DNA of 64,000 nt from Clostridia bacterium (lineage in GTDB: Bacteria > Bacillota > Clostridia > Christensenellales > Aristaeellaceae): the NCBI GenBank assembly GCA_017938695.1, contig JAGBBA010000072.1:62001-126000 (forward strand), written 5' to 3'. The notes under the pieces were generated by a model. The model worked only from the letters and a program-made list of their open reading frames with translations, made no database searches and was not told the DNA's origin. The position numbers and the translations under genes are program-made. Below are positions 40,704-49,049 of this stretch, piece by piece. Numbering within the stretch: position 1 is the stretch's first letter; each line of letters opens with the position of its first letter.

Positions 40704-41738
40704 TCACTCGAAGGGGATGTAGGTACGTGTGTCAAAGGATTCTTTCATGATGAAGTAGCGGGGGTGTTCGCGCCAGCCGGCCTCGGTGGACTTGACGGTT
40801 TGGGTTTCGATGACCAGGTTGGGCAGGGCAGCCTGAAGGGCGTCGATCTGCTCCTGGGGCAGGTGGTAGTTGCGGGAGATCCACAAGCGTTCCAGGTTGA
40901 CGCAGGAGTGCAGGGGCGTGAGGTCGGTCACGTCGTTGTAGCACAGGTTCAGGTCAAGGAGCTTGGTCTTTCCGGCCAGGGGGGAGATATCGGTGATGTT
41001 CTGCATGAACAGCTCGATGTACTCCAGGTCGTCCAGGTCGGCCAGGGGGGAGATGTCGGTAACGGGCTTGCGCGAGTCGATGCAGATCAGCCGCTTCAGG
41101 TCGGGCCAGTACTTGAGGAAGCTGAGGTCGGACACATTGTTGTGGCCCACGTCCAGGGCGACCAGGTTTTCGCAATACTTGAGGGCGTCCAGCATACCGG
41201 CGGTGTAGCGGGGATCCTGGCGGCCCTTGGCGGTGGAGAAGGCGGTGGAGTCAGACCGGATGAGATAGGTGTTGATGCGGATGGTCCAGTTGAACTTGAT
41301 CTGGGGGAAGGCGGCCATGACGGCTTCCATTTCCTTGACGGAATAGCGGTAGTTGTACATGGTCACTTCTTCCAGGCCGGAGAAGCAGCGCAGAATGTTT
41401 TGCAGCTTTTTGTGGCCCACTTTGTTGGGCAGGGCGTCCAGGTTGAGGTGGGCGGTGTGGTTATCCACCCTGCTCTGGTTGATGTCCACCTCCCAGTAGA
41501 AATCCACCTTGGGGCAGCTTTCCACCAGCTTCACCTGGGCATCCAGGGAGATTTTCACGCCGCGCAGGTCGCAGGCCTTGATGATGCCTGCGCTGTTGAG
41601 CAGGTTGGCCAGGTCGGCAACTTCGCTGTCCTTGACCTCCACGCGGTCGGTGAGGTCGGCCATGCCGGGGACGGTTTCCGCCAGGGCAGGCGCGGCCAGA
41701 AGCAGCAAGACGGACAGGATCAAAAGCAGCTTGCGCAT
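40704..41738 (-). CDS. Secreted leucine-rich-repeat protein
   Basis: A 344-residue protein starting at 41738 after GGGGGAG. Signal peptide MRKLLLILSVLLLLAAPALA. Residues about 190-300 carry four to five LRR units of the internalin type: LVALDVGHNNVSDLSFLKY, then PVTDISPLADLDDLEYIELFMQ, NITDISPLAGKTKLLDLNLCY and DVTDLTPLHSCVNLERLWISRN. The N-terminal part has more degenerate repeats. It probably binds a protein or glycan partner at the cell surface; there is no LPxTG or other anchor. It follows a phosphodiester glycosidase gene by 16 bases and is likely co-transcribed. The stop codon touches repeat block B. Confidence 0.85.
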   Translation of the reverse strand: MRKLLLILSVLLLLAAPALAETVPGMADLTDRVEVKDSEVADLANLLNSAGIIKACDLRGVKISLDAQVKLVESCPKVDFYWEVDINQSRVDNHTAHLNLDALPNKVGHKKLQNILRCFSGLEEVTMYNYRYSVKEMEAVMAAFPQIKFNWTIRINTYLIRSDSTAFSTAKGRQDPRYTAGMLDALKYCENLVALDVGHNNVSDLSFLKYWPDLKRLICIDSRKPVTDISPLADLDDLEYIELFMQNITDISPLAGKTKLLDLNLCYNDVTDLTPLHSCVNLERLWISRNYHLPQEQIDALQAALPNLVIETQTVKSTEAGWREHPRYFIMKESFDTRTYIPFE

Positions 41739-41754
41739 GGTGCTCCCCCTTTGG

Positions 41755-43641
41755 TTATTTGATCATATCGGTGTGGGTCTTTTCGGAGGTGCCCACGCCG
41801 AAGAGCTCGTGCTGGTTGCGGGGCTGGCCGATGCTGGTGCCCTTGCCGGTGAGGTTCAGCTTGGTGCCCATGAAGATCAGCACCGAGGTGCTGCCGCCGT
41901 CCAGGTTGAAGGCGTCGGTCACATTTTGCGTGTACATCAGCTTGGCCAGGTCGTTCATGTTCAGGCCGGGCGCGCCGCCCTTGGGCATGCGGCCCTCCAC
42001 GGTGAGGATGCGGTAGTGCCCGGCTTCCACCATGCCGATGGCGGTGCGGGGTTCGGGCACCTCCCAGGAATAGCCGTCGTAGATGCGCAGCTTGCCGTCC
42101 CGGGCCAGGTAGGGGCCGAAGGACAGGGCGTCGTGCACGTCGCCGCGCTCTGCCAGGGCATAGGCACTGATCTCTTCGCCAGCGTAGACCTCCAGGGTGC
42201 CGTCGTCCAGCAAGGCCAGGGTGTCCAGGTTGGGGAAGGAGCGCTTGTTTTTATTGGCGTAGTTGTACAGCACGGAGTAGTTGCGCAGGATGTTGCCTGC
42301 GGCCTGGTTGCGGTCCAGGCGGTAGGGGTAATAGTCGCCGTTGATGGCCAACACCAGGTTGGAGGTCTGGGCCAGGGTTTCGGGGTAGATCTGCTGGCCC
42401 ACGAAGGAGGCCTTGGTGTAAACGTGCTGCTGGAATTTCTCCTGGTCGGGCTTGAACTTCACATCCGTCTGGAACCACACCCGGGGGATCTCCGGCTGCT
42501 CGTAGCGGACGATCTCCACCTGCACGCTAGAAGACAGGTAAGCCCACAGGCCCTGGTCGGGGTTCTCATAAACGAATTCGCCGGCCGGGAGATAGCCGTC
42601 CTCCTGCCGCTCAGCAGGGTAAGGGATGGCAGCGGTGTCGCTGTGCACAGCGGAGGCGAACTCCTGGGCACAGAAGGCGCGCAGGGCGTCGTAGCTCCGG
42701 GGAGCCAAAGCGGCGATGCGGGCAGGCACGTCATCGGCGGTGTCGCAGCTGTCAGGGGTGATCCACAGGCCATAGGCGGCAGCGTCGGCCACCTCAAAGT
42801 TGTAATCGCAGGCATTGGCGTTGGCCGTGGCAAAAACCTTGCGCACCGTGTCACCGTCGGTCACGGCCAGTAGCGGCTGATAATACCTTAGCCAGCTGGT
42901 GACGGTCTTGATGACCATGTTCTCGTGCCAGGCAGCGATGCGCTGGGTCACGCCGCCCTCCACAGGGCGGTAGCCGCCGTAGAGCGGGGCCACGCGCAGC
43001 CCGGCATCCCACAGGCCGTCGGTGAAGGTCAGGATATCCCCTTCGGGCTTCTCCAGGGCGCACAGGGCCACGGACTTCCCGGCCTCCACATAAGCGGCCA
43101 AGGCAGCGGTGTCCACTTCCTTCAGGGCGTCGGCCATCAGCAGCACATCGGCCTCATTGGCGGTGCGCCACTTGTGCAGGGAGGTGGGGATCACGCCGCG
43201 GCCGAACAGGCGGCACTCCTTCAGGTTCAGCTTGGTGTTCTTGCTGAAACGCACCACCAGGCGGATGGCACCGGTCACGGGCTCCTTGCTGCTGAGCACG
43301 AACTCCGGGCCGGGGCTGGCGATGCTGGCCACCGCCGTCCAACGCTTGTTCATATCCTGGGTCTGGATCTCCACGGCGTCGGGCAGGGCGTTCATGCGCA
43401 TAAACACCTGATACAGCGGCACTTCGTCGGAGATCTCGGTGGCGAAAACATAAGTGGCGGCAATGCGCGGATCATAGCCGGTGGTATCGCTGTTGTCCCT
43501 CAGGGCAGCAGGGTCCAGCTCGGTGCGGTTGTCCAGCAGCACCACGTCCAGCTCCCGGGCGGCGGCGAAATCCTCCAGCCCGGCAAAGGCCGTCAGGGGC
43601 AGGAAAAGCAGGATAAGCAGCAGGCAGATAATGCGTTTCAT
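41755..43641 (-). CDS. Secreted phosphodiester glycosidase (NAGPA-domain) with N-terminal discoidin-like region
   Basis: A 628-residue exported protein; start at 43641 with GGAGGG upstream; signal peptide MKRIICLLLILLFLPLTAFA. The C-terminal half (from about residue 390) is the NAGPA/phosphodiester glycosidase domain: NLVLAINGDYYPYR, ALSFGPYLARDGKLRIYDG, PRTAIGMVEAGHYRILTVEGRMP, GLNMNDLAKLMYTQNVTDAFNLDGGSTSVLIFMG. This domain removes GlcNAc or similar sugars from phosphodiester linkages, for example on teichoic acids or capsule. The first 170 residues resemble a discoidin-type carbohydrate-binding region. It forms an operon with the LRR protein. Confidence 0.86.
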   Translation of the reverse strand: MKRIICLLLILLFLPLTAFAGLEDFAAARELDVVLLDNRTELDPAALRDNSDTTGYDPRIAATYVFATEISDEVPLYQVFMRMNALPDAVEIQTQDMNKRWTAVASIASPGPEFVLSSKEPVTGAIRLVVRFSKNTKLNLKECRLFGRGVIPTSLHKWRTANEADVLLMADALKEVDTAALAAYVEAGKSVALCALEKPEGDILTFTDGLWDAGLRVAPLYGGYRPVEGGVTQRIAAWHENMVIKTVTSWLRYYQPLLAVTDGDTVRKVFATANANACDYNFEVADAAAYGLWITPDSCDTADDVPARIAALAPRSYDALRAFCAQEFASAVHSDTAAIPYPAERQEDGYLPAGEFVYENPDQGLWAYLSSSVQVEIVRYEQPEIPRVWFQTDVKFKPDQEKFQQHVYTKASFVGQQIYPETLAQTSNLVLAINGDYYPYRLDRNQAAGNILRNYSVLYNYANKNKRSFPNLDTLALLDDGTLEVYAGEEISAYALAERGDVHDALSFGPYLARDGKLRIYDGYSWEVPEPRTAIGMVEAGHYRILTVEGRMPKGGAPGLNMNDLAKLMYTQNVTDAFNLDGGSTSVLIFMGTKLNLTGKGTSIGQPRNQHELFGVGTSEKTHTDMIK

Positions 43642-44004
43642 AAAAACCCTCCAACATGGAATGCGGAATGATGAATTATGAATTGTGAATTATGAATTAT
43701 GAATTATGAATTAAGTGTGGGCCGGGCGAATGTGGTTCGCCCCTACATTTTCATAAAGTTGCGCCATGGGGGATGCGGCAGGCAATCCCTCCGTCAGCCG
43801 CAAGCGGCTGCCACCTCCCTTTGCACAAGGGAGGCTTTGTGCCTTGCGTCGCGGCGCGACCGTACTCGCGCCGTGACCCCTACTCGGAGATCACCCAGCT
43901 ATGCTATCCCCGAACGGGAGTCCAGAGGGCCGAATGGCCCTTTGGTAGGGGAGTCCAGAGGGGACAACGTCCCCTCTGGTGGGGTCCAGGGGCAAAGCCC
44001 TTGG
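43642..44004. repeat. Palindrome-rich intergenic repeat block C
   Basis: About 360 bases without a gene. Order: heptamer array (43657-43712), GGGCGAATGTGGTTCGCCC (about 43723), CCGCAAGCGG and CTCCCTTTGCACAAGGGAGG (about 43798-43834), then the terminal unit GAGGGCC/GGCCCTTT, CCAGAGGGGAC/GTCCCCTCTGG, CAGGGGCAAAGCCC (43921-44000). It matches block B over most of its length with a deletion in the middle. The end TGGTCACTC supplies the TGA stop of the minus-strand gene, exactly as in block B. Confidence 0.85.
43657..43712. repeat. Heptanucleotide minisatellite upstream of the phosphodiester glycosidase gene
   Basis: Eight adjoining 7-base units: TGGAATG, CGGAATG, then ATGAATT twice, GTGAATT, and ATGAATT three times. 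It begins 15 bases before the start codon at 43641, directly behind the ribosome site. Copy-number slippage here would change the untranslated leader or promoter spacing but not the protein. Confidence 0.85.
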
Positions 44005-44865
44005 TCACTCAGAGCGGAGGGTAGCGAAGTAGATGATGTCGCCCACGGCGCGGTTGTCGGACTCGGGGGCATTGATGCGGCGGCCGCCCAGGAGGATGGT
44101 GGTGGAGTTGCCGCCATCCAGGTTATAGGCGTGCTTGACGCCCTTGGCGACCAGGAGCTCGGTGAGCTCGGGGATGGACAGGCCGGCGTTCTTGTCCTGC
44201 TCGGGGCCCTCGGTGGCAACGATGAGGTAGGAGAGGGCGTCCATCTGGCAGAAGGCCAGTCGCTGGGCGGGGGTGGGGTAGCCGCAGGAGGTCTTCTTTT
44301 TGTAATTGAACTCCTGCACCACGCCGTCGATGATCAGCGCGGGGCCGAAGGAGAAGGCCTCGCGGGCAGTTCCGGTGTAGGCCTCCCAGTTTTCTTTGGT
44401 GACAGGGATGATGAATTCAAAATCGCCCTTGTCGTTGATGATCAGCATATCGCGGCCGTAGGATTTGCTGCTGGTGTTGTTGCGCAGCAGCTCGCCGCTG
44501 CGGACGATCACGCCCTCGGAATGGTAGGAGAAAAAGTCGCCGTTGATGGCCAGCACGGCGTTATTGCGCAGGGCCATGAGCGGCACGGTTTGCGTCTGCT
44601 TGGAGGGATACTTGGCCGCCAGGGCGGTGCGCAGCTGGCTGGGATCGGTGATGGTGACATAAACATAGGTGATCTTGGTATCGAAGGCCACGTCCTGCTC
44701 GATGCGGATGGACAGGGTGCCGTCGTCATAGGAGAGGCCGTCCTCGGAGAAGGCGTCGGCGATGGCGGTATAGGGGGCGGGCCCGCCCAGGGGCAGGGGT
44801 TCTGCGGCCGTGGCCAGGGTGGGCAGCAGGAGAAGAACGCACATAAGGGCGATGATTCGCTTCAT
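44005..44865 (-). CDS. Secreted phosphodiester glycosidase (NAGPA domain), compact form
   Basis: A 286-residue exported protein. The start at 44865 (MKRIIALMCVLLLLPTLATA) has only a weak GGAGCG ribosome site. The NAGPA domain fills the mature protein: NAVLAINGDFFSYHSEGVIVRSGELLRNN, SFGPALIIDGVVQEF, YLIVATEGPEQDKNAGLSIPELTELL, KHAYNLDGGNSTTILLGGRRIN. It is a paralogue of the catalytic domain of the neighbouring larger protein without its N-terminal region. The likely target is a sugar phosphodiester at the cell surface. The 3' end touches repeat block C. Confidence 0.87.
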   Translation of the reverse strand: MKRIIALMCVLLLLPTLATAAEPLPLGGPAPYTAIADAFSEDGLSYDDGTLSIRIEQDVAFDTKITYVYVTITDPSQLRTALAAKYPSKQTQTVPLMALRNNAVLAINGDFFSYHSEGVIVRSGELLRNNTSSKSYGRDMLIINDKGDFEFIIPVTKENWEAYTGTAREAFSFGPALIIDGVVQEFNYKKKTSCGYPTPAQRLAFCQMDALSYLIVATEGPEQDKNAGLSIPELTELLVAKGVKHAYNLDGGNSTTILLGGRRINAPESDNRAVGDIIYFATLRSE

Positions 44866-45300
44866 GAGGGGATCGCTCCGATCGTATAAAGTCATATCCT
44901 ATATTATACTCTGTTGGGCGTGGGTTGGCAAGATGGGAGGGGCGGTTTTGCTAATTGTGGTGGAGGGGATGGGTTTCTCCCAGCTTGACGTTGCCTTAAG
45001 GCTGTACTTTTCTTCGCGGCGAAAAGTACCAAAAGCCGCCCGGGGCCTCGTATCTGAGCATGCGGCGGTTGGATCGTGCTGGGAGGGAAGCAAGGTGCGC
45101 TGCGGTTACCGCGTCGCGGCGCATCCGTTATGCGCCGTGACCCCTGCAAAGGGAAAAACCACCCTGTATGCTATCTCAGGATGGGTTTCGAAAGGGCTGA
45201 AAGCCCTTCGTGGGGTGCAGGGGCAAAGCCCCTGCCCAGGGGTTTCCAAAGGGGACGGAGTCCCCTTTGGCCGCCGGAGGCGAAAGTTTGAAACCGCAGG
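44866..45300. repeat. Palindrome-rich intergenic repeat block D
   Basis: About 430 bases between divergent genes. It contains GTACTTTTC/GAAAAGTAC (45003-45028), a GCGTCGCGGCGC-type palindrome near 45108, and then a unit (45150-45285) homologous to the right half of block A: ATGGGTTTCGAAAGGGCT/AGCCCTTCGTGGGGTG, CAGGGGC/GCCCCTG, CAAAGGGGAC/GTCCCCTTTG and CGCCGGAGGCGAAAG. No gene is supported. The promoter of radA begins just to the right. Confidence 0.8.
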
Positions 45301-45329
45301 TTTCATTTCCGTGACTCTTGTGGTATAAT
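45301..45329 (+). promoter_or_regulatory. Promoter of radA
   Basis: Extended -10 TGGTATAAT (TATAAT at 45324-45329) with a weak -35 TTTCAT 17 bases upstream (45301-45306). Confidence 0.65.
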
Positions 45330-45352
45330 AGGCGAATATTGGAGGTGGAAGC

Positions 45353-46717
45353 GTGGCGAAGGAAAAGACGATGTTTGCGTGCACGTCCTGCGGGTATGAA
45401 ACGTCCAGGTGGATTGGCAAGTGTCCGGGGTGCGGCGCGTGGAACACGCTGGAGGAAACGGTGGCGGCAGCGGCGGCTCCGGTGAAGGCGGCCAAGCAGC
45501 GGCCTGGCACGGGCGCGGTGGCGATGCTGCTGAAGGATATCCCCGAGGATGTGACGCTGCGCATTTCTACCGGCATTGGTGAACTGGACCGTGTGCTGGG
45601 CGGCGGTATTGTGGAGGGCGGGCTGATGCTCATCGGCGGCGACCCGGGCATTGGCAAGTCCACGCTGCTTTTGCAGGTGTGCGCGAATCTGTGCCAGCAG
45701 GGCAAGCGTGTGCTGTATGTGAGCGGCGAGGAATCCGCCAAACAGCTGAAGCTGCGGGCCAAGCGGCTGAAGATTGATGTGCCGAATCTGTATGTGTTGG
45801 CGGAAAACTCGCTGGACGGCGTGGAGGAAAAGCTGCGGGAAATTCAGCCGGATGTGGCGGTGGTGGACTCCATCCAGACCATGTACCGGCCGGAAATGGC
45901 CTCGGCTCCCGGCAGCGTGAGCCAGATCCGCGAGAGCACCAGCCTGCTGATGCGCCTGGCCAAGGAGAGCGGCACGGCCATCTTTTTGGTGGGCCATGTG
46001 ACCAAGGAGGGAGCCATCGCCGGCCCCCGAATGCTGGAGCACATGGTGGACGTGGTGCTGTATTTTGAGGGCGACCGCCAGCAGGAATACCGGCTGCTGC
46101 GCGCGGTGAAGAACCGCTTTGGCTCGGTGAACGAGCTGGGCGTGTTCCAGATGACCGAAAAGGGCATGCAGGTGGTGACAAACCCCAGCGAGCAGCTGCT
46201 GAGCCACCGCGCCAAGGGCGCCAGCGGCTCGGTGGTGTTCTGCGGTATGGAGGGCTCGCGGCCCCTATTGTGCGACGTGCAGGCACTGACTTCCCAAAGC
46301 TACTTCGGCACGCCCCGGCGCACCGTGGGCGGCGCGGATACCGGCCGCGTTGCACTTTTGCTGGCGGTGCTGGAAAAGCGCGCCGGGCAGAAAACCTACA
46401 ACCAGGATGTGTACATCAACGTGGCTGGCGGCCTGGAGCTGTCCGAGCCTGCGGCTGACCTGGCCCTGTGCGTGGCGGTGGCCTCGTCCCTGAAGGACGA
46501 AAGCGTGGGCGCGGATGTGGCCGTGATGGGCGAGGTGGGCCTGGCTGGCGAGGTGCGTGCCATCCCCCAGTGTGAACGCCGCATTGCCGAGTGCCAGCGG
46601 CTGGGCTTCAACACGATTATGATCCCCAAAGAAAACATGAAGCGCATCGCTCCGCCCGAGGGCGTGAGGCTGCTGGGCGTGGACACGGTGATGCAGGCCC
46701 TGAGCGTTTTATTCTGA
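45353..46717 (+). CDS. radA: DNA repair protein RadA (Sms)
   Basis: A 454-residue ATPase that assists RecA-mediated branch migration. It uses a GTG start at 45353 with GGAGGTG eight bases upstream. The N-terminal zinc finger CTSCGYETSRWIGKCPGCGAW, the Walker A GGDPGIGKSTLLLQ (about residue 95), the RadA signature KNRFGSVNELGVF (about 255), and the Lon-protease-like C-terminal domain (YNQDVYINVAGGLELSEPAADLAL) are all intact. Length is typical. It is followed by the PIN-TRAM protein gene, a conserved clostridial/bacillar order. Confidence 0.97.
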   Translation: MAKEKTMFACTSCGYETSRWIGKCPGCGAWNTLEETVAAAAAPVKAAKQRPGTGAVAMLLKDIPEDVTLRISTGIGELDRVLGGGIVEGGLMLIGGDPGIGKSTLLLQVCANLCQQGKRVLYVSGEESAKQLKLRAKRLKIDVPNLYVLAENSLDGVEEKLREIQPDVAVVDSIQTMYRPEMASAPGSVSQIRESTSLLMRLAKESGTAIFLVGHVTKEGAIAGPRMLEHMVDVVLYFEGDRQQEYRLLRAVKNRFGSVNELGVFQMTEKGMQVVTNPSEQLLSHRAKGASGSVVFCGMEGSRPLLCDVQALTSQSYFGTPRRTVGGADTGRVALLLAVLEKRAGQKTYNQDVYINVAGGLELSEPAADLALCVAVASSLKDESVGADVAVMGEVGLAGEVRAIPQCERRIAECQRLGFNTIMIPKENMKRIAPPEGVRLLGVDTVMQALSVLF

Positions 46718-46734
46718 CGAGGAGTTGACTTTAT

Positions 46735-47841
46735 TTGATGAGATCCAAGGTGATTCAGCAGCTGCTCAGGTGGCTGATCGCCCTGCTGGGCGCAGGCCTG
46801 GGCGTGGCGGTGACCCTGGGCGCATTGCAGATTTATGGCATGGTGCAGCCCAATCAGCCCCTGCCCCTGGGGGTGCTGCTGATGGCGTATATCGGCACGG
46901 CGGCACTGTTCGGGCTGATTTTCTATTTCCTCAGCCCGAAGATCATCGCCCTGTGCGTGGAGGGCGGCACGGCCCTGGAAAAGCGGCTGGACCACATGAG
47001 CTTCGGCCAGGTGGTGAGCTGCACCAGCGGTCTGATCGCCGGGCTGATGATCGCTGCGCTGGTGTCGCAGATCTTCCGGTTTATGGGCGAGAGCATGTTC
47101 ACCACGGTGCTGGCGGCCATCACCTATGTGGTGCTGGGCGTAACGGGCATCACCGTGGGCTGGAAGCGCGCCGGGGATGTGACGGCCCTATTGGAACGCA
47201 TGCCGGGCAAACTGTCCCGGCGGCACAAGAAGGGCGAGGATGAACCCCGCTTGCGCCTGAAGTTGCTGGACACCTCGGTGCTGATCGACGGGCGCATCCT
47301 GGATGTGTGCCGCGCCGGCTTTGTGGAGGGCGAAGTGGTGGTGCCTGCCTTTGTGCTGGGCGAACTGATGCACATTGCCGACTCCGCCGATGCGGTGAAG
47401 CGCGGCCGGGGCAAGCGCGGCCTGGACATGCTGGACAAGCTGCGCAAGGAAGGGAAAGTTCCTGTACGCATGGACGAAACCGACTACGACGACCTGACTG
47501 GCGCGGAGGTGAAGCTCCTTCGCCTGGCCCAGGAAACGGAGGGCGTGATCATCACCGGTGACGGCAGCCTGCAAAAAGCCGCAGCGGTGGCCGGGGTCAC
47601 TGCCTGGAACCTGAACGAGCTGGCAGCCATTCTCCGCCCGGCAGTGATGCAGGGCGAGGAAATGCAGGTGCAGATCGTGAAGGAAGGCAAGGAGCCCGGC
47701 CAGGGCATCGGCTATATGCCCGACGGCACCATGATCGTGGTGGACGGCGGCCGCAAGCTTCTGGGCGAAACCGCCAGCGTGGTGGTGGCCAACGTGATGC
47801 AGACCAGCGCAGGCCGGATGATCTTTGCGAAGGTGAAATGA
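46735..47841 (+). CDS. PIN/TRAM domain membrane protein (YacL type)
   Basis: A 368-residue protein with two or three N-terminal membrane helices, a PIN nuclease-like domain (LLDTSVLIDGRILDVC at about residue 179, GELMHIADSADAVKRGRGKRGLDML, IITGDGSLQKAAAVAG) and a C-terminal TRAM RNA-binding domain (GIGYMPDGTMIVVDGGRKLLGETASVVVANVMQTSAGRMIFAKV). The acidic PIN residues are present. The start is uncertain: TTG at 46735 is ten bases after GAGGAG and ATG at 46738 thirteen. It probably acts on RNA near the membrane. Confidence 0.93.
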   Translation: MMRSKVIQQLLRWLIALLGAGLGVAVTLGALQIYGMVQPNQPLPLGVLLMAYIGTAALFGLIFYFLSPKIIALCVEGGTALEKRLDHMSFGQVVSCTSGLIAGLMIAALVSQIFRFMGESMFTTVLAAITYVVLGVTGITVGWKRAGDVTALLERMPGKLSRRHKKGEDEPRLRLKLLDTSVLIDGRILDVCRAGFVEGEVVVPAFVLGELMHIADSADAVKRGRGKRGLDMLDKLRKEGKVPVRMDETDYDDLTGAEVKLLRLAQETEGVIITGDGSLQKAAAVAGVTAWNLNELAAILRPAVMQGEEMQVQIVKEGKEPGQGIGYMPDGTMIVVDGGRKLLGETASVVVANVMQTSAGRMIFAKVK

Positions 47842-47856
47842 CATAAGGAGGCCGTT

Positions 47857-48588
47857 ATGAAAGAAACCTGGGCAGTGCTGGAAACGGAGCACTATACCTT
47901 CCACTATCAGGAAGGCTCGCTGGCGGCAAAGGAGATAGGCCAGATCGCGGCTGAACAGGAAGACTGCCATCGGCAGATTACCGAAAAGCTAGTCTTTACG
48001 CCTCGCAGCAAGATAACATACTGGCTTTGTGCCACCAGAAAAGACCTTATGGAGCAGAGCAAGTTTGACTTTGAAACGAACGGGGTCACCTTCACCGATC
48101 CTGATGATCCCCAGATTTACGCTGTGTACAATGACGAATGCAAATGCACAGGCTTCCATGAGGACGTGCATGCCATCATGTGCCAGTATGCTAACCCGAG
48201 CTCCAGTGCGGTGGTGGAAGGCCTGGCCATGTATTTCGACCGGGTGTGGTGGGGCATTCCCAACGACCGGTGCACTCGCGTGTATCTGGAAGACGGAAAA
48301 TATGAAAAGGTAGAGAAGATGATCACCGATAATGATTTTTTCTATTATCAGGTGTCGGATATCATTTCCTATCCCATCGTTGGTGCATTTACGGCCTTCC
48401 TGGTGGAAGCCTACGGGATAGAAAAGTATAAGAAGCTGTATCATGAGAGCGATGATATGGCCGCCACATTTGCGCAGATATATGGGAAAAGCCTGACGGA
48501 AGCAGAAGACGAATTCGTTAAAGAGATCATGGGCAGAACGTATTCTGCCGAGGAAATGGCCCAGGCAAGAAAAGAACTCTATTCGTAA
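47857..48588 (+). CDS. Small zincin-like putative metallopeptidase
   Basis: A 243-residue protein with no signal peptide, start at 47857 after AAGGAGG. I do not recognise a named family, but residues 101-105 read HEDVH, an HExxH zinc site, and Glu121 in AVVEGLAMYFDR is placed like the third ligand of gluzincins (peptidase-MA type). KITYWLCATRKDLMEQ and YPIVGAFTAFLVEAYGIEKYKKLY also match the general layout of such domains. Base composition is more AT-rich than its neighbours, hinting at later acquisition. It follows the PIN-TRAM gene by 15 bases and ends at a terminator. Substrate unknown. Confidence 0.72.
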   Translation: MKETWAVLETEHYTFHYQEGSLAAKEIGQIAAEQEDCHRQITEKLVFTPRSKITYWLCATRKDLMEQSKFDFETNGVTFTDPDDPQIYAVYNDECKCTGFHEDVHAIMCQYANPSSSAVVEGLAMYFDRVWWGIPNDRCTRVYLEDGKYEKVEKMITDNDFFYYQVSDIISYPIVGAFTAFLVEAYGIEKYKKLYHESDDMAATFAQIYGKSLTEAEDEFVKEIMGRTYSAEEMAQARKELYS

Positions 48589-48598
48589 AACGGGGCAA

Positions 48599-48629
48599 TA
48601 AAAAAGGCAAGCAGACGCTTGCCTTTTTT
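48599..48629. terminator. Bidirectional terminator between converging genes
   Basis: AAAAAGGCAAG (48601-48611) pairs with CTTGCCTTTTT (48618-48628) around CAGACG. T-runs on both strands. Confidence 0.9.
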
Positions 48630-48638
48630 GTATGCTGC

Positions 48639-49049
48639 TTACCCCTTCACCCTTCTCACAGCCTCCTGCACGGCGGCGTCCACGGCCTCGGCCATGGACA
48701 TGCCGGGGGTGCCGGCCACGGTGACCTGGCAGCGGCTCACCGGTACCAGGATCTTATGCGCCTTGCTGCGGCCGATGGCCAGGGCCATGCCCTCGGTCAC
48801 CTCGCCCAGCATGGCGTCGCACAAAACCAGGCCGATGGGCCCTAAGATCAAGTCCGCCTGGGCGGCGCAGACCTTCACCGCGTTTTCACCGGTGGCACCC
48901 TGGTCAGCACCGGCCTTCAGCATGGCGGCGGTGGCCAGGGCGTTGGTGCCCACGGCGATGATTTTCTGCCCGGGCAGGGCGCGCTTGAGCTGCTCCACCA
49001 GCATCTTGCCCATGCCGCCGCCCTGGGCGTCCATCACGATTACATTCAT
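48639..49049 (-). CDS. DUF3842 family protein
   Basis: A 136-residue protein; start at 49049, with the ATG overlapping the TGA of the ROK kinase gene. Sequence features MNVIVMDAQGGGMGKMLVEQL, IIAVGTNALATAAMLKAGADQGATGENAVKV and DLILGPIGLVLCDAMLGEVT are characteristic of DUF3842, widespread in Clostridia and of unknown function. The glycine-rich start resembles a nucleotide-binding loop. Last gene of a four-gene operon. Confidence 0.9.
   Translation of the reverse strand: MNVIVMDAQGGGMGKMLVEQLKRALPGQKIIAVGTNALATAAMLKAGADQGATGENAVKVCAAQADLILGPIGLVLCDAMLGEVTEGMALAIGRSKAHKILVPVSRCQVTVAGTPGMSMAEAVDAAVQEAVRRVKG

Noticed and set aside
40175..40735. Upstream extension of the GH2 frame to about 1185 codons
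   Set aside because: The extension translates repeat block B and the heptamer array; the start at 40174 has a ribosome site and matches the family N-terminus.
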